Below are positions 48,196 to 63,373 of a stretch of DNA of 64,000 bases, piece after piece. Each line of letters opens with the position of its first letter. Positions within the stretch are counted from its first letter, which is position 1. The position numbers and the translations under genes were made by a program. This DNA comes from Tillus elongatus (lineage: Eukaryota > Arthropoda > Insecta > Coleoptera > Cleridae): NCBI GenBank assembly GCA_964006375.1, contig OZ023263.1:135112370-135176369 (forward strand), in the 5' to 3' direction. The notes beneath the pieces are model-generated. The model had not been told where the DNA came from, ran no database searches, and saw only the letters and a program-made list of their open reading frames with translations.

Positions 48196-49130
48196 GGGCA
48201 ACCTTGGGTCAAACCAATAGAAACATAGCCACCAGATATCGTGAACATCTCGCACATTTACGATATGGTACAGTGGACAAATCATGTGTGGCACAACATA
48301 TATGGGATAATAATCGCCACATTGCCAAAGAAAATTTGAAACTTGTTAAAAATGTTAGACATCAAACTATGCTCGATTCCTTCGAAAGTATTTATATATC
48401 AAGATCGATTAATAACAAAACTTCATCAAATCGTGCGACACCTTTAATTTCAAGCTTGCCTTTATTTTCACTTTGCATTTGAACAGTTAAGCACTCCTGA
48501 TTTGTCTGGCAGAATAATAAATTAGTGTCAATAACTAGGCTGGTCTATACCGATACTAAGCTCTACGTTTGTTTATCGACTTAAAGACCTCCCTTTAGTT
48601 TTCTTTGTATCTAAGAAGTCAATATAAATATTTGTTTTTACGTAGAATTAAAAATCAATATAAACACTTGTTTTTATGTAGAATTTTAGTTGAATTAGTT
48701 ATCCTTTGTTAAAGTTAACATTTTGAGCCAAACAATCGGTGTGTTTTTAGAAAAGATAAGTGGCTGTTATTGATCTGTTCGCCAGATGATAATGTCTAGA
48801 TCAAAGAGAATGTGTAGCTTCCTTAAATATCTCAGTACCTTTCATTTGAAGCCCATTATCCTTAGATTAGATACAAGCTCAAAAATTTGTCAACCAGAAG
48901 ACTTAAGTAGCTCTTCGACCTCGTTCCCTTTAAGTATTGACACAATAGACAAACGATGATGGTCACCGACTACAACTTATTTTGGATTAGTTCGTTACCT
49001 AGGTGTGATATAAATACACAGTAGCGGTTGATTTTAATTTAGAATTTTCATCCTCGGATGACCCTGACTTTGTCAGCGAAACGATCGTAAGGTCTTTGAA
49101 ATATGTGTTGTGGTGTTTGGGTTCTCCAAG
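48196..49130 (+). pseudogene. Penelope-like element, C-terminal GIY-YIG endonuclease end and 3' region
   Basis: 48204-48482 encodes GQTNRNIATRYREHLAHLRY, SCVAQHIWDNNRHIAKENLK, LDSFESIYI, which matches the second half of the GIY-YIG domain of Penelope-like retroelements (the Arg in the R..EH block and the later Glu are present). The GIY and YIG strands and the reverse transcriptase are missing, as expected of a 5'-truncated copy. The remaining 650 bases are non-coding 3' sequence with GACCCTGACTTTGTCAGCGA near the end. Confidence 0.65.
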
Positions 49131-49235
49131 TATACTTATTCTATCATGTTACTCACCACGTGGCGTCATAGGAGGGGGCGGGGCAAATGCGCAATATCAT
49201 AATATAACGAGAGATATGATGAGACTACCTATTTT

Positions 49236-50004
<769 letters not shown>

Positions 50005-51220
50005 GAGCAGGATTCAAAGTGGTAGTTGTAGAAATCTCCGTGTGGGGGGCTACTGTATCAATACTTGAATATTTTTAAATTATTAGCATGGCTCAGAACC
50101 ATGAGAGATAACGTGTTTATTCAATAGGTATTAACTCCAATCGCCTAGTAACAAAGATTTATGAATGAAAGAGCAATTTACATTGTGTGTATCCTAGGTT
50201 GCTAGGTGACGCATAAATTACTTAGCAACGTGAGCCGTAACTTAGTAACCTACATTCCTTTGTTAATTTACAAAGATCCATATTATAATATTATCACTGC
50301 ATAACTCATTTTAATTGTACACCGCGAAGAAGAAATTTGACATCCCTTCCTTCAAATCTGACAGTAAGCGGAACCAATCAAATACGACGAAACATGTGGC
50401 GCGAGTTTCAACCTTCTCATAATAAAGTTCGAAGAGAGAAAGCAGAGATTTACTGTTTATAACTCTGAGCGATTCCATAATGTTTAGTATCATGTAACTA
50501 ATAAGTAGGTATTCTGTTATTATTAAGGCGTCAAATTAATAAATTAGAAAAAAACTAAAACAACGTTATAAACATTACATTTCCCTATTCTAGTTCATAA
50601 TCAGATGGATAAAATGCAAGCAATACCCTTATGTAGTATGTAGATATCAGTTTTAAACGAGGTTGTACTCTAGTTTTTGATAGAATATGCGTTTAATTTT
50701 ATATTTCACGAAGACATAATAATTATATATTGTAACAGGCACCTTTTTTATTTTATTTCTTTTTATTGCATCTAGAATTTTAAACGTTTTCCAATGATAT
50801 TTGTTCCAAAACGTGTTAACGTTTTGGCGCGTATGCAGTCGATACTTTAGAGTCAGATGATTATAAAACCAACCTGATTGGCATAACTACTCTAACATTA
50901 TTTTTAGCTGTTTGTTTTTAATTTTTGACACGAAAATACATTCGTTATTAGTTTTTTGCAAATATTTATAGACAATTCTGTATATACACTCTTGTTTCAT
51001 TTATTTTTTAAACGCATTTATTTTTAAATTGGCGGTCATCTAAAATCAAAGAAATTTTTCTTGGCTTATTATAGTTAGGTGATTAAATGACTTGATTTCT
51101 GAAATTCACTCATTCCGATCTTCATAAGCAATATAGCCCATTTGTCGAAACGTCGAGATATCAATAATTTCAATAAGTTTTAAGCGGGTCCGCCACAGAA
51201 CCTTCACTATTTCACACATT

Positions 51221-51221
<1 letters not shown>
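50005..51221. other. 1.2 kb without recognised features
   Basis: AT-rich. No open frame above 60 codons of interest, no repeat that I recognise elsewhere in the window. A short GGTTGCTAGGTGACGC / TTACTTAGCAACG motif pair at about 50194-50230 forms an imperfect inverted repeat. Confidence 0.3.

Positions 51222-51302
<81 letters not shown>
51222..51302. repeat. (TA)n tract
   Basis: About 80 bp of TA between unassigned sequence and the start of a TA-core repeat copy. Confidence 0.9.
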
Positions 51303-51306
<4 letters not shown>

Positions 51307-51443
51307 GGTGAACCATTTATATTTCGTAGAAAAAATTCACTAATGAGGAGATCCCGACTTTTGAATTTTGAAAAATTTTTTGCAAATGAGCGCGAACTAG
51401 GACCCCTAGAACCCATATCCGGTGTCAGTTTCAATTTTTATAT

Positions 51444-54000
<2,557 letters not shown>

Positions 54001-54351
54001 TATATATATATATCACACCGATAACTGAAAAAATAATGGCCCGATTTTGATAAAATTTGGCATGTACCTTCCTTTTGTAAGTGGCGTGGATAAGTTCGTT
54101 AGTCAGGAAAATCGGACGAGGTTTTCCGGGAAAATTCTGAGTTTTCATTCGAAAAAAATTTTTATCTCAAAAAATAAAAAAGCTATGATAACCAAATTTG
54201 GTAGGTAGGTTTAAGATATAAAAAGTAAACTATACACAAAAATTTAGATTTTAGATTTCTATGTTGCAAGAAAAAAAAGTTATAATAAAATATTTGGTGC
54301 CAGATCATTTCTATGAAAATTCACTACCATAATGCACTTGCTGCGTCTTTG

Positions 54352-54655
54352 AGTTTTTAAGTAGTCGCTTTTGCTTTTTCACTATAGTTTTTTTATTTTT
54401 TAACAAAATTTGTGTGTAGCTTATATAGATTCAGGATAGAGCCCATTGATACTGTGTCTCGAGGAATAGCTAGCGGTATCAAAAATATTTTAAATCATAA
54501 GATTTTTTTTTAAATGCATGTTATTCTGCTTTTCGGTTTTCTTCTACGTTTTTTTGTCAGTCCAGGGTTAGGTATGGGTTAGGTAAAAGGATCCGGGTCA
54601 GGTCAGGATCCGGATCAGGTCAGGTCAGGTTAGGTCGTTCAGGTCTGCTTCGTAG
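54352..54655. other. Spacer with GGTCAGG-type short repeats
   Basis: 54555-54650 carries repeated AGGTCAGG/GGATCCGG motifs (GGTTAGGT, CGGGTCAGGTCAGG). The same GGTCAGGTCAGG motif is in the MITE at 63310. No gene. Confidence 0.4.
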
Positions 54656-54905
54656 AGTGTTTAGTGCATAAACATGAAAAATGGTGTCCCTTCAACCCCC
54701 AAAAAGCTGCGGGGGACTAGGAGCAAATATACGTGGTGCAGGGGAAAAACATGTTTAGGAGAAAGTGTTGATACAAAAAGTGAAAAGGCTGCTTATAGAG
54801 GTCGAACTAAGTTGTTTTTACTGATTTTTCCTTTATATTTCCTTCTCCGCCGAGCATCCCTATTCACTCCGGGTCTCGTAACTTGGAGGGGTTGATTCCA
54901 CAACA
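54656..54905. repeat. Dispersed repeat, also present inverted at 63720-63960
   Basis: TTTATATTTCCTTCTCCGCC, GAGCATCCCTATTCACTCCG and GGTCTCGTAACTTGGAGGGG recur as diverged complementary sequence near 63780-63935. An open frame of 73 codons here (54674-54895) is likely chance. Confidence 0.45.
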
Positions 54906-55149
54906 TATATCTTGTTGCTTATGCACACATTGAGTCTTTTAAGCATGTTTAGTGAAATATTTTTCAAAACTCACGTATGCCGATCATCTGCATAATTACC
55001 GTTAAATATCTTTTACTTGCACAAAAGAAAGAAATTAGTTTTTATGAATTATATTCATTACTGCATCCATACGCACCAGCAAGATTAACCATTTTTTAAA
55101 TATAAAAAAAGCAAAGGTCAAACCGCTTAAGTTGCGGAAGCAAAAAAAG

Positions 55150-55515
55150 TCTGAACGCAGCAAGTGCGTTATGGTAATCAATTTTCATTAAATGCTTCAA
55201 ATTTGAATAACTCAATTTTCTATAAACCTAGAAGGTTGAATTTTGCACGTGGTAAGGCCTTTACCAAGACAACATATTCACATAAATTTCATCAAAATAG
55301 CTTTGTAATTTCCAGAGATAAACATTTTTTTCGAAATAAAACTTGAAAATTTTATTTATATTATATTTATATAAACATATAAAAATTGAAACGGACCCAG
55401 GATATTTGTCCTATGGGTCCTATTTCGCGGTCATTTGAAAAAATGTTTGTCATATCTTACCATAGATACCTCTCCATTTGAATTTAGTTAATTTTTCCTA
55501 ATAAAAATTCACTAA
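55150..55515 (+). repeat. TA-core repeat, decayed plus copy without a TA tract
   Basis: Hairpin end GAACGCAGCAAGTGCGTTATGG at about 55152, ACATATAAAAATTGAAACGGA near 55375, and AATAAAAATTCACTAA at the right end. The TA tract has been reduced to ATTATATTTATATAA. Confidence 0.65.
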
Positions 55516-55525
55516 AAGGAGAAAG

Positions 55526-55596
55526 GGACCGGGCCGGACTCGAACCAGCATCGTCCGTTTGACATATAAAGTACTCTTCCAATGAGCTACCGACGC
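55526..55596 (-). tRNA. tRNA-like sequence, probable pseudogene
   Basis: Minus strand: 71 bases from GCGTCGG to CCGGTCC. A box TAGCTCATTGGAAGAG and B box GGTTCGAGTCC are good. The acceptor stem pairs with one mismatch and two wobbles. The anticodon arm is poorly paired, so a working tRNA is unlikely. It could also be the head of a tRNA-derived SINE. Confidence 0.45.
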
Positions 55597-56268
55597 TTCG
55601 TAATAATCGAATTCTTTACATTGTATTTACACATACAGCACCTTACCGTCAGGAATTTGGTATCGGAAATTAAATGTAAGTGGCTAGCTAGCAAATTGCA
55701 GAATTGATTGATTTATTTCGCCGATCGCTGAAACATATTCGAGTGTAGACTGTTTCGGTCTTAAATAACATTCAAATGGCATGTAACCTTAAAAATGATT
55801 TGACATATTATGAATGAAAATGAAATGCGTTCGTGGAATCACAATTTTAGTGCGCCATCTTTTAGAAAATAGCTGGTCTACGGATGGTGCCGAAACGCGC
55901 TAGTTTGACAACACATATTGACTAAATAATTAAGGTATGTCATATTTTACATTTCACTTTGCATTACGTTTTTATTTGGAATCCAAAAGACCTGAAATTT
56001 AAGAAACTTATTCTTGGATACCTAATCTAGGCAAAGAGTGATTTTGAGCTAATTCTGTGACAAAAATTTGTCAAATCATGGTTTGGCAAAAACGTTGTAT
56101 TTTCGTTATAAACGGGATATTTGCTTACAAAAATCTTTATTGCCTTCCTCAAACCTCAATCTACCTATTGTATACTATATTTTCAGTCTAAGGCTTTAAT
56201 TGGGACAGTTCAACAAGCTACAAATATAGTGTATTTTAAGCATTTTATTGAACCCCCCTCTTAATGGT
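55597..56268. other. Stretch without recognised features
   Basis: AT-rich, no coding frame and no match to the repeats described here. Confidence 0.3.
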
Positions 56269-56853
56269 ATATAATTTTTGTCGAATTTTCGTAAAAAATC
56301 AATAAAGCTCAATATATCCGTTATTATATAAGATATGAAAAATTTTTGTATATATTAATTATAGGGTGTCTTGAGCTACATCTTAAAATAATATTTCTAC
56401 AATCACAGGATGGTCCATAAGTCGTTGGTGATACAAATTTCCATTTTTTTTAAATCAAACACGCCTTATGTTATTGCATTTTTGCATTTTCCATCGAAAT
56501 ATAATGCATGTTTGTAAGAAAAGAAATGCTGGATGGAGCAAGTGCGTTATGGTAGGGAATTTTGATCAAATGTTTCATATTTGAACAGCTCAATTTGCTA
56601 TTAACCTATAAGGTTGACCAAGAAACGTGGTTTTTCGGGAACACTTTAAGTTTACTTTTGGAAATTTTTGTACATTTTCACACAATAAAGTTATTTTGAT
56701 GAAACAAGGCACATTGTTTTTACTATATAGGTTATACTGGTAACCAAATTTGATGCCTGCTTTCTTAAAAAAAAACACACACATATTTGTTATTAAAAAC
56801 ATTTTTATGAAAATTCACTACAATAACGCACTTGCTGCGTCCAGAATTTTTAT
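56269..56853 (-). repeat. TA-core repeat, long type, minus copy, hairpin-end half only
   Basis: Middle region (TTAATGGTATATAATTTTTG..) followed by the 300-bp block from GAGCAAGTGCGTTATGG at 56538 to CAATAACGCACTTGCTGCG at about 56842. It supplies the uninterrupted site for TA-flanked element 1. Confidence 0.75.
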
Positions 56854-57345
56854 TATTTTGTCACACGCATGGCATCATGTGGTGAGTCCAATGCAATAAT
56901 AATACGCTGTCGTACAGTGGAGTTTGATGTTTCATCACAACCTCTTAACAAATTACATATTTTACTAATATTTAAGTGCATACAGTTGAAAGTATTTTTT
57001 AGATCAGAATACTATACTGTGATTATGTGACATATGATCAAATAAAGTTTATGAATGCCAACGCCCTCTAATTGTCTCCGAACGTCTTCTCTATTTTTTA
57101 TGTTTGTGTATCCCTAATGCTAATTCAGGGCTCCCCTTAATTATTATACTTGTCTTGTGGGTCTATATATGTAATAAGAAAAGATGAAATCTAGTGCTGC
57201 GTTCTATATTATCTGAAAAAGACAATATAGGCGACGAAATGGAATGTAACTTCAACCGCATTAAACAGTGGTAGGAAACTTTTTGATTGCGAATGACTTT
57301 GTTTTAAGTGTGTAGTTGGACTTCTATAACGTACTCACCCAAGGG
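56854..57345 (+). repeat. P-element-like dispersed fragment (inverted relative to 33295-33610)
   Basis: Shares with 33295-33610 in opposite orientation: GTGGTGAGTCCAATGCAATA, GATGTTTCATCACAACCTC, CAATATAGGCG, AACTTCAACCGCATTAAAC, TTTTAAGTGTGTAGTTGGAC. Ends at ACGTACTCACCCAAGGGG. No coding potential. Lies just upstream of IMMP2L. Confidence 0.55.
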
Positions 57346-57615
57346 GCATACGCCCAATATCATATCTTTTGTAAGTCAATATATCATGTGTCAGGCAGGT
57401 CTTTTATTTTGTTACTTTTAATTTTTAAAGTAGTCAGCAAAGCGCGCATGATCAATGCAACCGGTTATTACTGTGGCGAGACGAGTTTAAGAGTTTGGAG
57501 AAGGGAGAAAGGTCAAATGTCAAATAATAAATAATTATAAATTCTAATAAATAATAAACCATGCATACATGTATTGGAGTTCTTGGTAAATAATAAACAA
57601 TTATACCACCAGCAA
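57346..57615 (+). other. Upstream region and 5' UTR of the IMMP2L-like gene
   Basis: Between the P-like fragment and the ATG at 57616. Contains ACTGTGGCGAGACGAG and AATAAATAATTATAAATTC. No TATA box that I would defend. The transcription start is probably within it, but cannot be placed from sequence. Confidence 0.4.
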
Positions 57616-58197
57616 ATGAAATTTCCTAGCCTTATTAAAAGTGCTATATTAGGTGTTCCCATTGGAATAACAATTTTGGACTCTTTTGGATATGTAGCTA
57701 GGGTAGATGGTATATCTATGCAACCTTCTTTGAATCCAGACAAGAATCAAGCTGATTATGTATTTTTAAATAAGTGGGTTGTTAAGACATACGAGGTTAA
57801 CAGAGGAGACATTATTTCTCTCATATCTCCTAAGGACCCTGGCCAGAAAATCATTAAACGAGTTGTTGGTGTACAAGGTACTTTATTATTATAAATACTT
57901 AATATGTATTTTTTGTTTAACTTTTATCCCATACTTTTTGCAGGAGATGTAATCGCTACTTTAGGATATAAAAAGAACCTTATCAAAGTACCTGAAGGCC
58001 ACTGCTGGGTAGAAGGAGATCACACTGGTCATTCTATGGATTCAAATCATTTTGGTCCTGTGTCTTTAGGTCTTGTTACTGCCAAAGCATCTTGTATCGT
58101 GTGGCCTCCGTCTCGGTGGCAAATTATTAAATCATTCTTACCTGAAGCACGAGTTCCATTAAATCTTTTATCTAAAAAATTTTCTAGTTTTGTGTAA
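57616..58197 (+). CDS. IMMP2L: Mitochondrial inner membrane protease subunit 2 (IMP2-like)
   Basis: Two exons, 57616-57877 and 57944-58197, joined over a 66-bp GT-AG intron (donor CAAG|GTACTT, acceptor TTTTTGCAG). The product has 171 residues, close to the family's usual length. Residues 8-30 form the membrane anchor ([15 protein letters not shown]). Catalytic Ser34 is in [11 protein letters not shown] and catalytic Lys81 in KIIKRVVG, the Ser/Lys dyad of type I signal peptidases. [19 protein letters not shown] is the conserved C-terminal box. The enzyme trims presequences of proteins sorted to the intermembrane space. ATG 57616 is chosen because it gives the usual short N-terminus; there is no upstream ATG in frame. 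The gene is intact and 26 bp from ITFG2. Confidence 0.93.
57878..57943 (+). other. IMMP2L: Intron of IMMP2L
   Basis: 66 bp, GTACTT at the 5' end, pyrimidine-rich tract and TTTTTGCAG at the 3' end. Splitting the codon for Gly in VQGD restores the family sequence. Confidence 0.9.
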
Positions 58198-58223
58198 ATT
58201 TTTGCCAAAAAAATTGTTACAAA
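58198..58223 (+). other. 26-bp gap between IMMP2L stop and ITFG2 start
   Basis: TTTTTGCCAAAAAAATTG followed by TTACAAAA before ATG. No AATAAA, no room for a separate promoter and 5' leader. Confidence 0.85.
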
Positions 58224-58596
58224 ATGCGTCAGTTAGCTTTAAATAAGAGACATGAATACGAGTTTACTGCTCAAACTATGAATAATGCACTTGTGTTTGG
58301 GGATTTGGATAATGATGGGTACAATGAATTTGCTATTGGAAACAGTGCTGGAGAAGTTCTTATTTTTAAGGTTTGTCTTGCTCAGTTTTTATTTATATAC
58401 TTACTAAAATAATTTTCCTTAGGGTAGGGAAATATGGCAGAAGTTTACAAGACTTGGTTTTGTCAGTTGTTTGGCCATTGGTGACATTTTAAATGAAGGT
58501 AGAAATTGTTTGGTGGTTGTAACTGGTGATGGATTCTGTCATGTTTATGATAGCATATATTTTACTGATGATCAGGCAATAGAAGCATCTGAAGAG
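58224..58596 (+). CDS. ITFG2: ITFG2-like protein (KICSTOR subunit), exons 1 and 2, gene continues beyond window
   Basis: Exon 1 58224-58370 and exon 2 58423-58596, both in phase 0, joined over a 52-bp intron (AAG|GTTTGT ... CCTTAG|GGT). Exon 1 ends with ALVFGDLDNDGYNEFAIGN..GEVLIFK, an FG-GAP/beta-propeller blade with the Asp-rich calcium-loop-like DLDNDGYNE. Exon 2 encodes REIWQKFTRLGFVSCLAIGD and LVVVTGDGFCHVYD, the next blade. In animals ITFG2 is part of KICSTOR (with KPTN, SZT2 and C12orf66), which anchors GATOR1 to lysosomes and restrains mTORC1. The next exon is not found up to 64000; the intron is at least 5.4 kb because of transposon insertions. IMMP2L lies upstream on the same strand. 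Confidence 0.85.
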
Positions 58597-58622
58597 GTTA
58601 GTATATAGTATAAAAAAATAAC
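58597..58622 (+). other. ITFG2: Start of ITFG2 intron 2 and left target duplication
   Basis: Donor GAG|GTTAGT at 58596/58597. AAAATAAC at 58615-58622 is repeated at 62222-62229 on the other side of foldback element 2. Confidence 0.8.
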
Positions 58623-58797
58623 GGTAATTCTTTACTTGAGCCCGTCCAAACGGCTAAGTCCTCGCGCACTAGAATTTCGTGACTAGAACTCACACCCTGT
58701 TGCCACATCCTTCTCATAGTAGAAACAGATTAAAAGATCGAAGAATTCATGAAAAAAATATGTGCGCATCAAGTACGTTATTGGCGTTACCTATATT

Positions 58798-59327
58798 GAC
58801 GCAGCAAGTGCGTTACGTAATGAATGTGAATACAATTAAGACATGTGTGTTATGGTAGGGAGTCTGGTATAATTTAGCAAGTGAAATGTAATAATTAAAA
58901 AAATATACATATATTCACGCAGCAAGTGCGTTACGGTAATGAATACGAATATAATTAAGACATGTGTGTTATGGTAGGTAGTCTGATATAATTTAGGAAG
59001 TGAAACAGAAAATTAAAAAATATACGTATATTGACGCAGCAAGTGCGTTACGGTAATGAATATGAATTCATTAATACATGTGCATTATGGTGGGGAGTAT
59101 GACATAATGCAGCAAGTAAAAGGGAACATTTTAAAATATACCTGTATTGACGTAGCAAATGCGTTACGGTAATAAATGAGAATACAATTAAGACATGTGT
59201 GTTATGATAGGGAGTCTGGTATAATTTAGCAAGTGAAACGGAAAATTAAAAAATATACGTATATTGACGCAGCAAGTGCGTTACTGTTATGGTTGAGAGT
59301 ATGGTATAATTTATTAAGTAAAAGTCT

Positions 59328-59329
<2 letters not shown>
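58798..59329 (+). repeat. Left tandem array of foldback element 2
   Basis: Units begin ACGCAGCAAGTGCGTTACGG at 58799, 58917, 59034, 59150 and 59267 (period 116-118). Each continues with GAATACAATTAAGACATGTG, GTTATGGTAGGGAGTCTGG and TATAATTTAGCAAGTGAAA. The unit head is the hairpin end of the TA-core repeat. Confidence 0.9.
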
Positions 59330-59795
<466 letters not shown>

Positions 59796-60398
59796 AGAAA
59801 TATTAATATCGTTGCGTCAAGAAAGGACTATCGCATGTTTTTCTAAAAGCTTATTTTTGCAGACCCTTATGTGACCCGAAACGAGTATCCTAAATACAAC
59901 GGCCTCTGCATTGCCTATAACTGTTACAGATAATCTTTGCTGACATTGAACTGTTTCCAATATTGCTGAAGCAACAACAAGAAGCTTGACCACAGTTTGA
60001 ATATTGTTCTCATGTCTGGTATGCTGCGTCAAAGTCAACCTCGTTCCTCCTAGATTCTATTTAGAATCGAGCAGGCCGCCTTATAGGAGATCATCTGTCA
60101 AAGACAATCTCGCTTATTCGACCACAGGAGATAGGTTGGGCTGTAATCATCAACTTTTATCAAAAGGTTCGGCACGAATCCTCGGTCTTTCCCAGATAGA
60201 CACATAGGCTGTACCTTTCATGAAGTATTTTGTCAAATGAAATACAGAAATTAAATTTATTGTGACGGCGAATAATATCTTTTAGAACGAAAGATTTTTC
60301 CTTGCAGAAAGGTGGGGTTCAGCAAAATTTTCAGGATAGTGAGATGAAACTGCTCCCTGGCGTCGGTGATTGGCCATAGTCGCGGAAATAGGCCGACG

Positions 60399-60400
<2 letters not shown>
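59796..60400. other. Loop region of foldback element 2, unassigned
   Basis: About 600 bases of more balanced composition. Several short open frames but no recognisable protein or RNA. Confidence 0.3.
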
Positions 60401-60476
<76 letters not shown>

Positions 60477-60602
60477 TAAAAATTGATACCCGGATATGGG
60501 TTCTAGGGGTTCTAGTTCGCGCTCATTTGAAAAAATTTGTGCAAAGTCTCACCTTTGATACCTCTATCTTAGTGTTTTTTTTTTAAATACAAATTCACTA
60601 AT
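60401..60602 (+). repeat. TA-core repeat, closing-end fragment with (TA)n 60401-60471
   Basis: TA tract followed by GATACCCGGATATGGGTTCTAG, CTAGTTCGCGCTCATTTGAA and a decayed closing end TTTTAAATACAAATTCACTAA. Confidence 0.7.
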
Positions 60603-60861
60603 AATAATAATATAGTTATAATATATAATATATATTTCTATTCATAAGTTTATATATCTATTTGTTTTTTCATTCGGATTATTTACAAAGGCAGAGCCTA
60701 CATTGTAACACAAAGCGTTTGTACAGTGCAACTGATTATGTCAGCTTTCATAGCTAATTCCTTCTTCACGGTTTTCCAGCTATTTCATAACTTATTATTT
60801 AATGAAAGGGTGAAAAACAAGTGTCGTTAATTAATGCATATACATTTTGTTGTTCCCTATA

Positions 60862-60958
<97 letters not shown>

Positions 60959-61309
60959 CCTACTCTCTTATACAAATATGTATACTCAGTTACTCAGTAA
61001 AATATAGTGTATACAGGTGTGCTCGTTCGATATTAAACATATTGGGTAAGTGTCTTCAAATAAGTTATTAATAAGTACTACTTTACCAAATAAACCGACT
61101 TACTCCAGGTCAAACACAAACGTGCCAAATCACATGAACAATAGAACTTTACTTATACAAAGGCGTTAAAATATTAGATAATGAATTCTCATTTTAGAAA
61201 TTACATTAGTAAGATATAAAAATATACTGAAAAAGTCCTTACAAAACTTCTCTCTTGATCTTTCTTCTTTTGCTTGATAAAAGATACGATACTCTCAACC
61301 ATAACATTA
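60603..61309. other. AT-rich stretch with (TA)n 60864-60956
   Basis: No gene. The TA tract is about 93 bp. The right part ends at ACTCTCAACCATAACATTA where the inverted tandem array starts. Confidence 0.4.
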
Positions 61310-62110
61310 ACGCACTTGCTGCGTCAATATAGGTCTATTTAAAAAATTTCCGTTTTACTTGCTACTATGTCATAATCCCTACCATAATGCACATGGATTA
61401 ATTGTATTCGTATCCATTATGGTAACGCACTTGCTGCGTCAATATAGGTATATTTTTTAATTTTCAGTTTCACTTGCTAAATTATATCATAGTCCCTACC
61501 ATAACGCACATGTATTGATTGTATTCATATCCATTACCGTAACGCACTTGCTGGTAGTAAGTATAGGTATATTTTAAAATTTTTCGTTTTACTTGCTACG
61601 TTATGTCATACTCGCTACGAAAACGCTCATGTGTTAATTGTATTCGTATTCATTACCGTAACGCACTTGCTGCGTCAATATAGGTATATTTTTTAATTTT
61701 CCATTTCACTTGCTAAATTATATCATACTTCCTACCATAACGCACATGTATTGATTGTATTCGTATCCATTACCGTAACGCACTTGCTGCGCGTCAATAT
61801 AGGTATATTTAAAAAAAAATTCGTTTTACTTGCTACGTTATGTCATACTCCCTACCAAAGCGATCATGTATTAATTCTATTCGTATTCATTAGCGTAACG
61901 CACCTGCTGCGTCAATATAGGTATATTTTTAATTTTCCGTTTCACTTGCTAAATTATATCATAGTCATACCATAACGTACATGTATTAATTGTATTCGTA
62001 TTCATTACCGTAACGCACTTGCTGTGTCAATATAGGTATATTTTTTAATTTTCCGTGTCACTTGCTAAATTATATCATACTCTCTACCATAACATATCAA
62101 TATAGGTAAT
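61310..62110 (-). repeat. Right tandem array of foldback element 2 (inverted)
   Basis: Complementary unit heads AACGCACTTGCTGCGTCAAT at about 61310, 61425, 61542, 61661, 61778, 61898 and 62013, period 115-120, ending with a partial unit near 62095. Confidence 0.9.
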
Positions 62111-62229
62111 TTTAAAATTTTCCGTTTTACTTGCTAAATTTTATGATGTGGCAACAGCGCATAACGAAATTCTAGCGCGCTGGGACTTTGCCGTTTGGGA
62201 GGGCTCAAGTAAAGGATTACCAAAATAAC

Positions 62230-63187
62230 TTTTTCAGTTTTATGGCTTCAATTTCATTCATGCACCTTTGTAGTAAATATAAAGAAATCCCTACTCATTT
62301 GGATGATGCTTTTCATTCATTCATTATTTATATTAGTTGGCCGTGGCCAGGAGTCATCTGCACATATCCTATGCATTATAATTATAATTTATACAGATTT
62401 TTTTTGTTGATAAAAAATGATAATTAGCTGGTGCTTTTTTGGCTAGACTTTTCCTTAAATTAGAAATTTAAATGACTGGTTATTCCATTGTTTACTACAG
62501 AAATATCTAAACCAATAATTTATCCATGCATGCACAAATAGGTATTAAATATATCACCATATTAAACTTAGTGAAAAACAAAATATATGAAGCACATTTG
62601 ACACACTTTAAATTTAACGACTATTCTTAAAAGGTGCAATTTTGGGTACTCTTTGTTACTCATCAGGGTGTCAGATGGAGCATTCTAAATGGTGCAGGTC
62701 AGACAACAGAAATGTAAATACCACATGCTGTGTTGTCAGGTTGTAGTTTTTTCATTGAATAAGATCTATATCAATATTATATGCTTTTTAATATATTTTT
62801 GCCGGTATTAAATATAGTATAGTACATTGTAAAGAGAATACTTATGACAAACTTTAGGGTTACATCTAAAAATAGCTCCTACAGCAGCTAAAAATAATGT
62901 CACAAAACATAATATTGAATGTTGTTAAGTTTAAGTGTAGATTTGGTAAATTTGCAGACAACCTCCCCAAATTTTTTTTTTTGAAAAATCTTTTCAGAAA
63001 CCTGCTTAGAAGTCCCCCCCCCCCTAGGTGCACAAAACCGCAAGAGAAATTGGTGAATTTGCAGATGACATCCCGAACAGTTTGAGGTAAAACGCCTGCT
63101 GATAGATAAAGTTTGGTGTCTTACATGCACGCTAACACTATTCTTACCTTTTGTTATCTTGCCTTTGCTGAGTTACCTACATTTAAA
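62230..63187 (+). other. ITFG2: ITFG2 intron 2, continued
   Basis: No exon recognised. TTTTTCAG at 62230-62237 looks like an acceptor, but the frame after it stops quickly and does not resemble ITFG2. A sequence with a long C run near 62975-63080 (AAACCTGCTTAGAAGTCCCC..GTGCACAAAACCGCAAGAG) recurs diverged at 63705-63760. Confidence 0.5.
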
Positions 63188-63195
63188 GGTTTTTA

Positions 63196-63365
63196 GGCGA
63201 TCCTTAAGTAGACGGGTCCCGTTAGTTCATGCATTGCGAGAGCGGCATTGCCGGACGGTGCTTATTGCTCGAGAGGCCTGCCTGAACTGACCTTCCTGAC
63301 CTACAGGGCAGGTCAGGTCAGGCAGGACCCTAGAGTCATAAGCACCCATCTACTTAAGGATCGCC
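63196..63365. mobile_element. 170-bp MITE with GGCGATCCTTAAGTAGACG ends
   Basis: GGCGATCCTTAAGTAGACG at 63196-63214 and CATCTACTTAAGGATCGCC at 63347-63365, flanked by GGTTTTTA (63188-63195) and GGTTTTTT (63366-63373), a near-perfect 8-bp duplication. Interior GCGGCATTGCCGG and a GGTCAGGTCAGG/CCTGACC hairpin. The ends and GCATTGCCGG resemble the right end of foldback element 1 (GCCGGCAATGCCGC..CGTCTACTTAACGTTCGCC), so they belong to one family of ends. Confidence 0.75.
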
Positions 63366-63373
63366 GGTTTTTT

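Noticed and set aside
55526..55596. Functional tRNA gene
   Set aside because: Good A and B boxes but a mismatched acceptor stem and poor anticodon stem, so kept only as tRNA-like.
57574..57615. Upstream in-frame extension of IMMP2L to 57574
   Set aside because: That start would be TTG; the family begins just before the membrane anchor, which matches ATG 57616.
62238..62427. Possible ITFG2 exon 3 after TTTTTCAG
   Set aside because: In phase 0 the frame stops after about 11 codons, and no frame resembles the ITFG2 propeller.
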